Shown: in pieces, positions 7,238 through 14,796 of the stretch
Position numbering within the stretch: the first letter of the stretch is position 1
Layout: each line of letters begins with the position of its first letter
Source of the DNA: a virus
Length of the DNA: 22,797 nt
Virus record (IMG/VR): IMGVR_UViG_3300025669_000722
Coordinates: 1 to 22,797 of that record
Reading direction: 5' to 3' (one strand)
Made by a program: the position numbers and the translations under genes
The notes under the pieces: generated by a model
Databases searched by the model: none
What the model was told of the DNA's origin: nothing
What the model saw: only the letters and a program-made list of their open reading frames with translations

Positions 7238-10230
7238 CAATGTCAGGCTATTTAGATTCAAGAGAATTCCAGAAGTTTGTTGAAGATGCACTTGGACAGA
7301 CTGCAATCAGGGTTCTGCTTTCAGGCAGTTCTTCCCTTGACAACTTGACCATTGGGACAATGTTGTATCAGTCCACTGAAATAGGAATAACTGCATCAGT
7401 CACACAGACCCAGGGACAGGGTGCCCTGACTAAGATGATCAACCAAGTTTCAGTTGTTGCCAATATAGATGACACAGTGACCCTGATGTCTGCCGTTGCA
7501 GGTGCAATGCAGTTGGTGATTAATGATGGCGACAACACAATGCAAATATTCCCTGCATCAGGTGACAACCTTGGTGAAGGTTTGAATATCCCCATCAGTC
7601 TTCAGGCAGGTGGAAGGGTTCGCTTTGATGCCTATGATGCAACCCATTGGGTGAAGGCAGGTGACATCAATGTTGAAGTTGAAGTGGGTTCAGGCGGCTC
7701 CGTAGCAGTAATCGAAGATGTAACAAGTCCAACTCTCGCAATTAGCGCATTGGGGAAGCTGTTTGATAAGAATGTGCTTTTGAGGACAGGGGATGATATT
7801 ACAGGGACAGCTACATCCACAAACTATGGTGATAAAAATGCAGTTACTGGTGGTGATGTTGTATTGGGAGCAGTAAATCTAAAAACTAATGGTATTACAG
7901 CAGGTACAGGAGGTCTATTCCTCCCTGCCGTCCCAAATGCGATTGCTACTATTTCATTTGGTATTGGAATTGATAAAGACACTGCTCTTGGAATGCAATA
8001 TGATTTAGATACAACTGGAGTCGTAGGTACTGAAGGTGCTATAAGGACTTATGATTCTATCTCAATAGGTGCTGAAACCGTTCTTTATGATATTGCAATC
8101 TTCAACCTAACCTCCCTCGGAACCCTAACAGCCGACCACGTTCAGATGATGAATGACTTGAACACGCTGTATGATTGGACAGCCTTTGCAGGCTCGGGAG
8201 CAGGTGGTATTCTTGATACAACTGATACTTGGGCATTGATTGGTACATGGATGGCAACTGAAGCAGACCGTGAAGCGTTCTTCGCCATTGTAATCCCCTC
8301 ACACGTTAGCAGTATGGACTCAGCTAAACTTGAGAGCATTACTAATATGGGTGGGAATTTAGCGGTGCTTAAAAATTCCCGATTTAGCTCATTAGCTGGC
8401 ACAACTGCCAGTGGTGTTATGATTAATATTGAAGATGGTTTAAATGTCTCGAATACAGTCGCAGGTACTTCCGAAGGTGTCTATGTAGACTATGCTATAA
8501 ACCCAAATACCGAATACTACCTTGGCTTTATTATGGGGGTAGTTACAGGAGAATCTCGTATAATCATCAGGTCACTTGACATAAATGGTGATATTGTTGC
8601 GACATTGTCCTCTCCTACTGTATCAGGTAATTATACGTTCACCTCAGATAGTGAAATATATAGCTTACGCCTCCAGTTTTATTGCACAATAGGTGCATCG
8701 GCACTTGGCTCAGTAAATTATACCAACATCCAACTCAACCAAGGCTCCACCGCAAACACCTACGCCACCCCACTTGATAATGGGATTACATTTGGTAGCC
8801 GTAGTGCGAATCAGTTGCCTGATGGTGATGCTGAGTATGATGGCTCTAAATGGGCAGGCGTGGCAATCATATCAACCAATCTATCTATTGTTGCCTTTGC
8901 CTCACAAGATACGATAACATCCTTCACCCCTCAGAATAGTGGATGGCATACCTTTGCATGTCGCAACCTTACGAGTGATGCAGGGACAGTCTCAGGCATA
9001 CTCAATGGCGTGACAGCAGGAGCCATTGCAGGAAACGCATCTCCCGCTTGGTCAGTTGACAAGGTTGAACTTGTTGCAGGCACAGCCTATGACTTTGAAG
9101 TTCGTGGTTCAGCAGATGACATCCAGTTCGATGCTATGATTATTGAAGGTGAATATACTCAGGCAGAGATTGACACGAGAGATTATGTAGCATACAAACC
9201 CCTTGAGCTATTGACTTGCCCAAACAACGCAGGGACTTCCACAGTCTCAGACGAATTGATTTCAATCAACGGTGTGCCGAATATTCTGCATAACGTTACT
9301 GATAATCGGACTGATAGTGGTGACCCTGAATTAGATACTACACTTGTCGCTCCCCCTGGAGATTTAATGGCTTCAGATGGTACAGCCAACTTCACAGATG
9401 AGAATGGTGCATTAACATTCGATACCGACCATTACGTTTATACCGTAACAACTGGAGCAAGCAAAGCGGGGTTCCTCGATGAAGGAACATTTGTTGTAGA
9501 CCGTAAATACATCGTTAGCGTTCTCGCCAAAGATGGGACGGGCGCAGGTGCTTCATTCAGAGTTAATCAACTTACCAACGCAGGGGCGGTCATTACAAAT
9601 GGTGCAACTGTTGTAGCCACCGCCGCTTATGGTCAGGCATTTGTCGAGTTTATTGCCACAGAGACAAACAATAAAATAGAGGTGGAGATTATCGCCGCTT
9701 CTGTTGCAGATGGCGAGACAGTCCTTTTTGATGACTTACTTGCTTATGTTTATAACATCCAAGAGAACCTTGCTCCCAATCTGGAAGACATCTCCGCTTT
9801 CTGTAGTGGCAGTCTAATCCAAGAGACTACTGAGGGACAGAATCACATTGTCTCGGTCAACGGACTCATGTTGAGTGTAGTGCATTATCAGGGCGTGCAG
9901 GGTGCTATTGATGGCACCAGGGAAGGTCTGCTTTCCAAGTTGAACAGGTCAGAACAAAGATTGACCTATGAATTCAAGGTTCCTTCAACAGGTGGTGTTG
10001 CTGCCAATTCAAATACATGGGTGCCATTCAGTGACATTGCAACCATGCCTGATCTTGTCAGCAGCATCAAGACCCTTGAAGAAACAATGGACACAAACAT
10101 TGATTCAGTGGATTACTATGACAATGGAATAGTGATCAATGCTGATGCCACTGGAACAGGTGCCGACGATGTCCTTGTTCATGCCTTGGTCATCAGTGGT
10201 GTTCCACTAATCATCCACACAATTGCATAG
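7234..10230 (+). CDS. Probable head fiber / decoration protein with carbohydrate-binding-like repeats
   Basis: 998 aa, the largest gene in the window. Residues ~1-150 form a beta-rich anchor (ITASVTQTQGQGALTK..., MQIFPASGDNLGEG, DAYDATHWVKAG), a pattern seen in phage virion proteins. After a GSGGSV linker come at least three jelly-roll-like units: around 380-510, ending TNIQLNQGSTANTYATPL, like the '..QLE.GS.AT.Y..' end of phage carbohydrate-binding modules; around 520-660, ending DAMIIEGEYTQAEI; and around 710-880. A native-type C-terminal domain (~889-998) closes it. Its place straight after the capsid genes suggests attachment to the head rather than to the tail tip, but a tail fiber placed out of order is possible. 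The middle has different base and codon use. An in-frame ATG at 7240 is an alternative start. Confidence 0.7.
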   Translation: MTMSGYLDSREFQKFVEDALGQTAIRVLLSGSSSLDNLTIGTMLYQSTEIGITASVTQTQGQGALTKMINQVSVVANIDDTVTLMSAVAGAMQLVINDGDNTMQIFPASGDNLGEGLNIPISLQAGGRVRFDAYDATHWVKAGDINVEVEVGSGGSVAVIEDVTSPTLAISALGKLFDKNVLLRTGDDITGTATSTNYGDKNAVTGGDVVLGAVNLKTNGITAGTGGLFLPAVPNAIATISFGIGIDKDTALGMQYDLDTTGVVGTEGAIRTYDSISIGAETVLYDIAIFNLTSLGTLTADHVQMMNDLNTLYDWTAFAGSGAGGILDTTDTWALIGTWMATEADREAFFAIVIPSHVSSMDSAKLESITNMGGNLAVLKNSRFSSLAGTTASGVMINIEDGLNVSNTVAGTSEGVYVDYAINPNTEYYLGFIMGVVTGESRIIIRSLDINGDIVATLSSPTVSGNYTFTSDSEIYSLRLQFYCTIGASALGSVNYTNIQLNQGSTANTYATPLDNGITFGSRSANQLPDGDAEYDGSKWAGVAIISTNLSIVAFASQDTITSFTPQNSGWHTFACRNLTSDAGTVSGILNGVTAGAIAGNASPAWSVDKVELVAGTAYDFEVRGSADDIQFDAMIIEGEYTQAEIDTRDYVAYKPLELLTCPNNAGTSTVSDELISINGVPNILHNVTDNRTDSGDPELDTTLVAPPGDLMASDGTANFTDENGALTFDTDHYVYTVTTGASKAGFLDEGTFVVDRKYIVSVLAKDGTGAGASFRVNQLTNAGAVITNGATVVATAAYGQAFVEFIATETNNKIEVEIIAASVADGETVLFDDLLAYVYNIQENLAPNLEDISAFCSGSLIQETTEGQNHIVSVNGLMLSVVHYQGVQGAIDGTREGLLSKLNRSEQRLTYEFKVPSTGGVAANSNTWVPFSDIATMPDLVSSIKTLEETMDTNIDSVDYYDNGIVINADATGTGADDVLVHALVISGVPLIIHTIA
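7690..9897 (+). other. Compositionally foreign segment inside the head-fiber gene
   Basis: By hand count about 74 CpG dinucleotides occur in 7681-9900 (29 in 7681-8700 and 45 in 8701-9900), against 4 in the preceding 480 bases, 2 in the following 360, and 8 in bases 1-1000. Codon choice changes too (CTC, CGT, TTA, ATA, GAG and GTA become common). The left edge falls at the GSGGSV linker codons and the right edge near 9897, so the swap keeps the N-terminal anchor and C-terminal domain in frame. This is best explained by recombinational exchange of a receptor- or glycan-binding core. Confidence 0.7.
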
Positions 10231-10250
10231 GTGACATTGAAGGTGTGGTC

Positions 10251-10313
10251 ATGGACATGCACTATAAAAACAAGTCCAATGGTTCAAGACAAGAATACAC
10301 TGAGGAAAGGTAA
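10251..10313 (+). CDS. Possible 20-aa mini-ORF
   Basis: MDMHYKNKSNGSRQEYTEER lies in the 86-base gap after the head-fiber gene. GAAGGTG lies about seven bases before its ATG, and the codons (AAC, AAG, TCA, AGA, GAA, AGG) suit this genome. A competing 29-codon frame (GTG 10231 to TGA 10320) ends in an ATGA overlap with the next gene. At this size either could be chance. Confidence 0.25.
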   Translation: MDMHYKNKSNGSRQEYTEER

Positions 10314-10316
10314 ATC

Positions 10317-10514
10317 ATGAAAGTCACATTCAACAAGAAGACACATGAAGCAATCAAGCAGGAAGATGGAAGACTGACTTCCAAAGATGGGAAGTTGTTC
10401 TTTGGTTTTGGCATTGGAAACCTTGTGAAGGGTGTCAAAGAAGTCATTGAAGAAGTACCAGTGCAAGAAGATGCACCTGAACAGGGCACTGAAAATGATG
10501 CATCACCTTCTTGA
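10317..10514 (+). CDS. Small 65-aa acidic-tail protein
   Basis: Unrecognised. The N-terminus is basic (MKVTFNKKTHEAIKQEDG), followed by a Gly/Phe segment (LFFGFGIGNLVKG) and an acidic Glu/Pro tail. GAGGAAAGG lies upstream of the ATG. Its end overlaps the start of the next (membrane) gene by 20 bases, placing it in the same unit as the lysis-like cassette. Confidence 0.6.
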   Translation: MKVTFNKKTHEAIKQEDGRLTSKDGKLFFGFGIGNLVKGVKEVIEEVPVQEDAPEQGTENDASPS

Positions 10515-10821
10515 CATACTGATTCAGAGCAAGTTTGTGAAGTTCGCCCTGTGTGGTAACGTGTGGATATGGTTTCATATCCTAGCTGCTGCCTTTGGTA
10601 CCAGATTATTTTTACTTAAATTCTCACAGAAGGTGACCATGTTGATTGTATCAGCAATTGTTCTTCTGTGGGAAGTGTTTGAAGTTGTTGTTGGTGGTGA
10701 TCTTGCACAGACGTATGGATCACTAGAACGATATTTTTACGACACAGCAGGGGACATCATTGGTGCAATGGTGGTGTCTGTCATAATCATATCAGTCTTA
10801 TGGGGTGAAAAAAATGGATAA
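10495..10821 (+). CDS. Small integral membrane protein (holin candidate)
   Basis: 108 aa with three hydrophobic segments at about 16-40, 47-62 and 86-103 and a charged C-terminus (WGEKNG). The ERYFYDTAGDIIGA stretch between helices resembles VanZ/DUF2238-like membrane proteins. Start chosen at ATG 10495 (or 10498 in ATGATG) because CAGGG lies eight bases upstream; the longer frame from 10432 lacks a Shine-Dalgarno and runs deep into the previous gene. It is the first of several membrane proteins before an endolysin, so a holin role is plausible, though a VanZ-like envelope function is also possible. Confidence 0.65.
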   Translation: MMHHLLDILIQSKFVKFALCGNVWIWFHILAAAFGTRLFLLKFSQKVTMLIVSAIVLLWEVFEVVVGGDLAQTYGSLERYFYDTAGDIIGAMVVSVIIISVLWGEKNG

Positions 10822-11104
10822 CACTGAACGGATATTGAATGAGATTGGGAAAGTGAATTCAACCTTGACCTTGATCCAGGTTGATCATGGGAAGCTTGCT
10901 TCTGCAAATCTGGAACAACACAAGTCAATGAATGCAGTTATCACTGACTTATCTGAAAAGATAGGTGACCAGAATGGAAGGGTGAAAGCTTTGGAAACAT
11001 TCAAGACTGTGATCCTCACAAAGATCAAGGTTATCCCTACAACAATCTCAGCAATCTTTGGTGCAGCCACAGTTGCAGTGACAATGTATTTGAGAACAAA
11101 ATAA
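10814..11104 (+). CDS. XhlA-like membrane-anchored coiled-coil protein (lysis accessory)
   Basis: 96 aa. A polar helical region (about 1-75, heptad-like, VKALETFKTVI) is followed by one C-terminal membrane segment (VIPTTISAIFGAATVAVTMYL) and a short basic end. This is the layout of hemolysin XhlA-type proteins, which often sit beside holin and endolysin genes. ATG 10814 is preferred, with GGGGTG upstream and an 8-base overlap with the preceding gene; a GTG at 10805 would add three residues. Its function in lysis is inferred from layout and neighbours. Confidence 0.6.
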   Translation: MDNTERILNEIGKVNSTLTLIQVDHGKLASANLEQHKSMNAVITDLSEKIGDQNGRVKALETFKTVILTKIKVIPTTISAIFGAATVAVTMYLRTK

Positions 11105-11115
11105 AAGGAAACAAC

Positions 11116-11526
11116 ATGAAACACTTTAAAAGCTTATTGATCTTATTGATGGTGCTGATTGCAGTGCCTGTCCTTTCAGCAGACCTGGAAACAGTTGGGG
11201 GTTTCCTTTCCACTGTGGGTGACATTCTAAGCAACACCAAAGTTCTTTCTGTGGCAGGCATACTGTCTGCAGCTTCAGCATACTTCTTCAGAAATGTTGA
11301 TGTTGAACAACTGAGAAGAACAGGTTCAAGACATGGGTTCCTGGGTGGTAGGTGGTTGTCAATCAAAGCAACTGCAGTCCCTGGATTCGGAACAGCATGG
11401 ACAATGATTGTGGAAAAGTGGGTTGCTAAGTTGTGGACATTGCTGACTGCATACTTGATCAGCGTGTTCATTGGTTTCCCTGTTGGTCTTGCCAGTGACA
11501 ACAACCAGAAGGAACCAGAAAAATAA
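11116..11526 (+). CDS. Secreted/membrane protein of the lysis cassette
   Basis: 136 aa, not recognised. It begins with a clear signal-peptide-like region (MKHFKSLLILLMVLIAVPVLSA, possible cleavage after SA at 22). Two further hydrophobic stretches lie at about 46-60 and 105-125, with a basic patch between them (LRRTGSRHGFLGGR). AAAAGGAAAC is the Shine-Dalgarno. The stop overlaps the endolysin ATG (TAATG). A holin, antiholin or envelope-disrupting role is possible; no spanin lipobox is visible. Confidence 0.6.
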   Translation: MKHFKSLLILLMVLIAVPVLSADLETVGGFLSTVGDILSNTKVLSVAGILSAASAYFFRNVDVEQLRRTGSRHGFLGGRWLSIKATAVPGFGTAWTMIVEKWVAKLWTLLTAYLISVFIGFPVGLASDNNQKEPEK

Positions 11527-11933
11527 TGTCCAGAAGACAACAAGAACAGTGGGCATACCTTCAGGATGAAGCAAGGTTTGTCATGTTCATTGCTGCATCG
11601 ATATACACTGCCATTGGTGGTGAACGTCAAAGGTCTTATGCTGAACAGCAAAGGAAGTTTGATGCAGGGTTGTCAAAGGCAAAGGGTGGTCAGGGGCAGC
11701 ATGGGAAATGCAAAGCATCCGACTTTGAATTCTTTGATGAAACAGGTGCCTGGTTGAAGGTTCCTGAAAAGAGGGAATATTCAACCATTGAAGATTATGA
11801 CATTGCAGTTGAAGAACACAAAGCCAAGATCAAACCATTTGGTGATCATTGGGAAAGTCTTGATCCTAAGAACTTTTGGGGTGGGAACATAAAGGGTCTG
11901 TATGATCCTGGTCATATAGAAAGAAGGGACTGA
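11526..11933 (+). CDS. Endolysin, M15-type peptidase (T5 L-Ala-D-Glu peptidase-like)
   Basis: 135-aa zinc peptidase predicted to cut the peptide stem of peptidoglycan at host lysis. GGERQRSYAEQ (31-41) matches the R-S-x-x-x-Q start of the M15 core. H59 and D66 form the H-x6-D zinc motif (GQHGKCKASDF), and LYDPGHIE supplies D127 and H130. This is the same layout as the zinc ligands H66, D73, H133 and catalytic D130 of T5 endolysin. WGGNIKG precedes it as in that family. The single compact domain has no signal peptide, so export would need a holin, consistent with the upstream membrane genes. All catalytic residues appear present. Confidence 0.88.
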   Translation: MSRRQQEQWAYLQDEARFVMFIAASIYTAIGGERQRSYAEQQRKFDAGLSKAKGGQGQHGKCKASDFEFFDETGAWLKVPEKREYSTIEDYDIAVEEHKAKIKPFGDHWESLDPKNFWGGNIKGLYDPGHIERRD

Positions 11934-11935
11934 AC

Positions 11936-12925
11936 ATGTCAGTGACTTACTGCACAGCAACAAATCTTGTTGAACACTTTGCCAGGATTGATGACTATGA
12001 TCTGAAGATCAAGTTGGATGACTATAAGTTTGTCAATCATGCAGGGAACACCTGGAAGCTTCCCAACAGTGGAAGTGTTCTGAACCTGTATTTGAATGGG
12101 GCAGATCAGGGTGCTGCAGCTGCTTCACTGGTTGCACTGTCAAGTGATTATGATTGGTTCTATGATAGCACACTTGATGTCCTATACATTCTATTTGCCA
12201 CAGGTGATGTGCCAACTGACAATTCATGGAAGATTGAATCAGCACCCTTTGATTCAGCAGATGCCAAAACAGCAGCAATTGCACATGCATCAGAGATGCT
12301 TGAAAGCATACTTGACAGCAGGATTCCCAGACCTATTCCGAAGACTGCACAGGGCAAGACTTCAGGTGTTTACTATGACTATTGGGTTGTGATGTCATGT
12401 GCATTGCTGGCATGCTGGCACCTCGTCAGATCAAGCTCACCTGAATCAGCAGATGTCACATTCCTTCTGGATCAGATTGGTTCAGTGATAGGTGGTGATC
12501 CTGATGCAAGGGGCATTGTTGACAAAATCAATGATGGTTCAATTAAGCTTTCATTTGAGCAGACCAGATCAGATCAGGCATGGGTTGACCAGGGTGTTGT
12601 TGGAGCAGACACCACAGGGTTTCTTGCAGATCCTGTTGGTGAATCCACACCTGATTATGAAGTCTACATTGTGACCATTACAGGCACAGGGACTTTGGCA
12701 ATGGGAACATTGAATTCCACCTTGAAGTATTCAGTCAAGGATTCACAGAACAACACAATCCAGGATGCAACATTGATCACAGGATTACAGCAGGCTATTG
12801 GTGGGGGTATCACATGCAGGTTTGCTGAAGGGAAATATAACGCAGCAGATATATTCATGCTCACAGTTCAGAATGTTGGGGTTAATACTTCTGTGCTTGG
12901 TGTGGTGAAAATAAACAGGCGATAA
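11936..12925 (+). CDS. Head-tail adaptor / neck protein with C-terminal beta domain
   Basis: 329 aa. The central part (SADAKTAAIAHASEMLESILDSRIPRPIP, then YYDYWVVMSCALLACWHLVRSSSPE) resembles the helical bundle of DUF1320/gp36-type and HK97 gp6-like connector proteins that sit under the portal. The N-terminal ~85 and C-terminal ~90 residues are beta-rich extras, making it longer than usual adaptors (100-150 aa). AAGGGAC precedes the ATG. It is the first neck gene after the lysis cassette and is followed by a tail terminator-like gene. Family call moderate, neck role likely. Confidence 0.65.
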   Translation: MSVTYCTATNLVEHFARIDDYDLKIKLDDYKFVNHAGNTWKLPNSGSVLNLYLNGADQGAAAASLVALSSDYDWFYDSTLDVLYILFATGDVPTDNSWKIESAPFDSADAKTAAIAHASEMLESILDSRIPRPIPKTAQGKTSGVYYDYWVVMSCALLACWHLVRSSSPESADVTFLLDQIGSVIGGDPDARGIVDKINDGSIKLSFEQTRSDQAWVDQGVVGADTTGFLADPVGESTPDYEVYIVTITGTGTLAMGTLNSTLKYSVKDSQNNTIQDATLITGLQQAIGGGITCRFAEGKYNAADIFMLTVQNVGVNTSVLGVVKINRR

Positions 12926-12926
12926 C

Positions 12927-13346
12927 ATGACAGACTATGACCCAATAAGAAGCAGGGTTCTTGAAGGCATAAAGGAAACACTTCAGAGTGTGTCCAAGTA
13001 TGATGTCAAGATCAATGATGAAGACCAGGAAGGGTCAAGTGAATTCATCCTTATAAGCATTGAAGACAGTGTGACCATTGCCAAGAATGCAGGCTCACAC
13101 ACCAAAAGGGTTAAGGTCAATATAGAATATCACAACAGCAGGAAACCTGGCATGACTGATTCCATGATTCATATGATGGATGTCATCCAGGATCTGCTTG
13201 AAAAGAATTCAACCAAAAGATCATCAGCAGGGGTGCATCAATATTTTGATGGTGAAGTCAGCAACACTGACACAGACCCAGGTGATGAAGACAAGTGGGT
13301 CTTCATGTTCACCTATGATGCATCACATACAAAAGTCTATACTTAA
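12927..13346 (+). CDS. Tail terminator / tail completion-like protein
   Basis: 139 aa. The helical start (DPIRSRVLEGIKETLQ), a repeated beta pattern (EFILISIEDSVTIAKNAGSHTKRVKVNIEYHN) and a conserved-looking helix (MIHMMDVIQDLLEKN) fit the size and alpha/beta layout of siphovirus tail terminator or gp17-like completion proteins. It lies between the adaptor and the major tail protein, the expected place. It starts one base after the previous stop. Identity is by synteny. Confidence 0.55.
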   Translation: MTDYDPIRSRVLEGIKETLQSVSKYDVKINDEDQEGSSEFILISIEDSVTIAKNAGSHTKRVKVNIEYHNSRKPGMTDSMIHMMDVIQDLLEKNSTKRSSAGVHQYFDGEVSNTDTDPGDEDKWVFMFTYDASHTKVYT

Positions 13347-13360
13347 GAAAGGGACTTATC

Positions 13361-14371
13361 ATGGCAGCAGTTGATGTCAATACTTACAGCATGAAGGAAT
13401 TTCAGTTTGCAGCGAAACCTGAAGCTGAAATTGGAACCAAACTTGTCACAGCAATGCAACTGCTGAACCTGAATGGTGATGTAACAATTGCAAAGGAAGT
13501 TGTGCAAGACACCACACAAAGAAGTGGGAAAGGAAGGACACTGAAGGCAGCAGATGTCCACACCACAGACAAGGGTGGACAGAGAACTGTCATCACAGTC
13601 CCAATCATCCTTGACACCACAGTTGATGCAATGCTGCATGAAGGGGTGATGTGGGAAGCAGTTGGGGTTTCACCTGCATCACATGACATCATTTACAGCT
13701 ATGCGCCTGTGTCACAGAAACATGGTGACACACCTGACAGGGCAAATGACACATTCACTTGTTGCTTGATCAGTCCCATCACAGATGAATCAAGATATTG
13801 GGTTGGGGTTGTTCCTGAATCGATGACTGTTTCAATGGAAACAGGGGCAGATGGTGGAAGAAGAACAGCAAGCATTACCTTTGTGACAGCATACAGGGAA
13901 CTTGATGCTGCTGCTGCACCAACAGGAATGTCAGTCTATGGTGCTACTTTCCGTTATCTCTATGACTACACAACCAAGAAGTCTGTTGGTGGTGATGATA
14001 TTATTCCCAATAAAATTGAATACACAATCAACAATCCTGTGTCCTTCTCAGGTTTTCAGGGTGCCAGTGGTGATCCTGAAGTCATATCAAGGGCAGTCAA
14101 TGGTGGCAGAGTTGAAGTCAACATCATGGTTGGTGTGAAATATGATTCCAACACTGCTGAACATTGGGAGAATCAAAGGGATGGTGACATCTTTGCACTT
14201 GAATTCAGTGACAATGCAACATGGGCAAGTTCAACCTTTGGAATCAAGGCCGCATATTGCAAACTTGATTCAGCACCAACCCCAGGTGACACAGAAGCAG
14301 GTGCATTCCAGGATCTGTCCTTCATGTGTACTGGTTCAACAACAGGTGACTTGATTCAGATAGTGCCTTAA
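13361..14371 (+). CDS. Major tail (tube) protein
   Basis: 336 aa, beta-rich. Forms the stacked rings of the tail tube around the tape measure protein. Evidence: position between the terminator-like gene and the tail assembly chaperone; Thr/Ser/Val-rich strands (RYWVGVVPESMTVSMETGADGGRRTASITFVTAY is typical of tube proteins); GAAAGGGA upstream of the ATG. At 336 aa it is longer than the ~200-aa minimal tube, so an extra domain is likely, perhaps the C-terminal ~130 residues. A stem-loop follows the gene. Confidence 0.75.
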   Translation: MAAVDVNTYSMKEFQFAAKPEAEIGTKLVTAMQLLNLNGDVTIAKEVVQDTTQRSGKGRTLKAADVHTTDKGGQRTVITVPIILDTTVDAMLHEGVMWEAVGVSPASHDIIYSYAPVSQKHGDTPDRANDTFTCCLISPITDESRYWVGVVPESMTVSMETGADGGRRTASITFVTAYRELDAAAAPTGMSVYGATFRYLYDYTTKKSVGGDDIIPNKIEYTINNPVSFSGFQGASGDPEVISRAVNGGRVEVNIMVGVKYDSNTAEHWENQRDGDIFALEFSDNATWASSTFGIKAAYCKLDSAPTPGDTEAGAFQDLSFMCTGSTTGDLIQIVP

Positions 14372-14388
14372 ATTATAAACCTCCTCGA

Positions 14389-14419
14389 ATCCCCTGCTTT
14401 AACTTTTAAAGTAGGGGAT
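14389..14419 (+). terminator. Strong stem-loop after the major tail gene
   Basis: ATCCCCTGCTTTAA (14389-14402) pairs with TTAAAGTAGGGGAT (14406-14419) around a CTT loop: 14 pairs with one G-T wobble. No T run follows (CCAAATG). It is therefore more likely a leaky terminator, processing site or 3' stabiliser that lets tail tube mRNA exceed the downstream tail genes. It is the counterpart of the stem-loop after the capsid gene. Confidence 0.6.
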
Positions 14420-14451
14420 CCAAATGTTCATTAATTGTGAAAGGGAAACGC

Positions 14452-14766
14452 ATGGAAAAGAAGAAAACGTTAACAGCAGCACAGAAACAACAGGCTGCAC
14501 TTGACAAATGGAAGAAGGAAGTCTTGCCAGGGATAGAACTGAAGGTCATGGAATTTCCTGCACGAATCAAGATTCAGTCAATGATGTCCAGGGGTGTTGA
14601 TGCAACAACCATCTGTGGACAAGCTGCTTGCCAGGGATTGACAGGGAAGTTCATTGAAGACCTTGATGAAGAAGACCTGCCAATCTTCAAACAATACACT
14701 GACAAGCAGATCATGTTAATTGGTGGAAGGGTCATAGATGTATCAGGAAACCCTGGGTCAGACTAA
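14452..14766 (+). CDS. Tail assembly chaperone, G-type product
   Basis: 104-aa zero-frame product, equivalent to lambda gpG, which coats the tape measure during tail assembly. Charged helical N-terminus (MEKKKTLTAAQKQQAALDKWKKEVLPG), then a compact helical domain. It sits between major tail and tape measure genes. ATG 14452 is chosen because AAAGGGAAAC lies just upstream; a GTG at 14437 precedes that Shine-Dalgarno. Near its 3' end lies a slippery heptamer that would divert a fraction of ribosomes into a second frame, giving a 227-aa fusion. Confidence 0.8.
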   Translation: MEKKKTLTAAQKQQAALDKWKKEVLPGIELKVMEFPARIKIQSMMSRGVDATTICGQAACQGLTGKFIEDLDEEDLPIFKQYTDKQIMLIGGRVIDVSGNPGSD

Positions 14767-14796
14767 GCTTTTCTTGTTGGGTTGCAAAGCTTGGTC
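14748..14796 (+). promoter_or_regulatory. Programmed -1 ribosomal frameshift signal (slippery site plus stem-loop)
   Basis: The heptamer AAACCCT (14748-14754) has X-XXY-YYZ form in the G frame (A AAC CCT), so both tRNAs can re-pair after a -1 slip (AAC to AAA, CCT to CCC). Six bases later GACTAAGCTTT (14761-14771) can pair with AAAGCTTGGTC (14786-14796): eleven base pairs with one wobble and a 14-base loop. The zero-frame stop TAA is inside this stem. It is the only X-XXY-YYZ site in the overlap of the two frames (14703-14766). Confidence 0.87.

Noticed and set aside
10231-10320. 29-codon GTG frame ending in ATGA with the next gene
   Set aside because: The GTG directly abuts the previous stop and no strong Shine-Dalgarno serves it; the 20-codon frame on the same stretch is at least as good, and both remain doubtful.
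10432-10494. Upstream extension of the membrane protein (Lys-rich start)
   Set aside because: No Shine-Dalgarno, it runs through most of the C-terminal half of the 65-aa gene, and its codons look like an out-of-frame reading; the ATG at 10495 is better.
11037-11651. 204-aa minus-strand frame over the lysis genes
   Set aside because: Antisense to three well-supported + strand genes, with composition as expected for a shadow.
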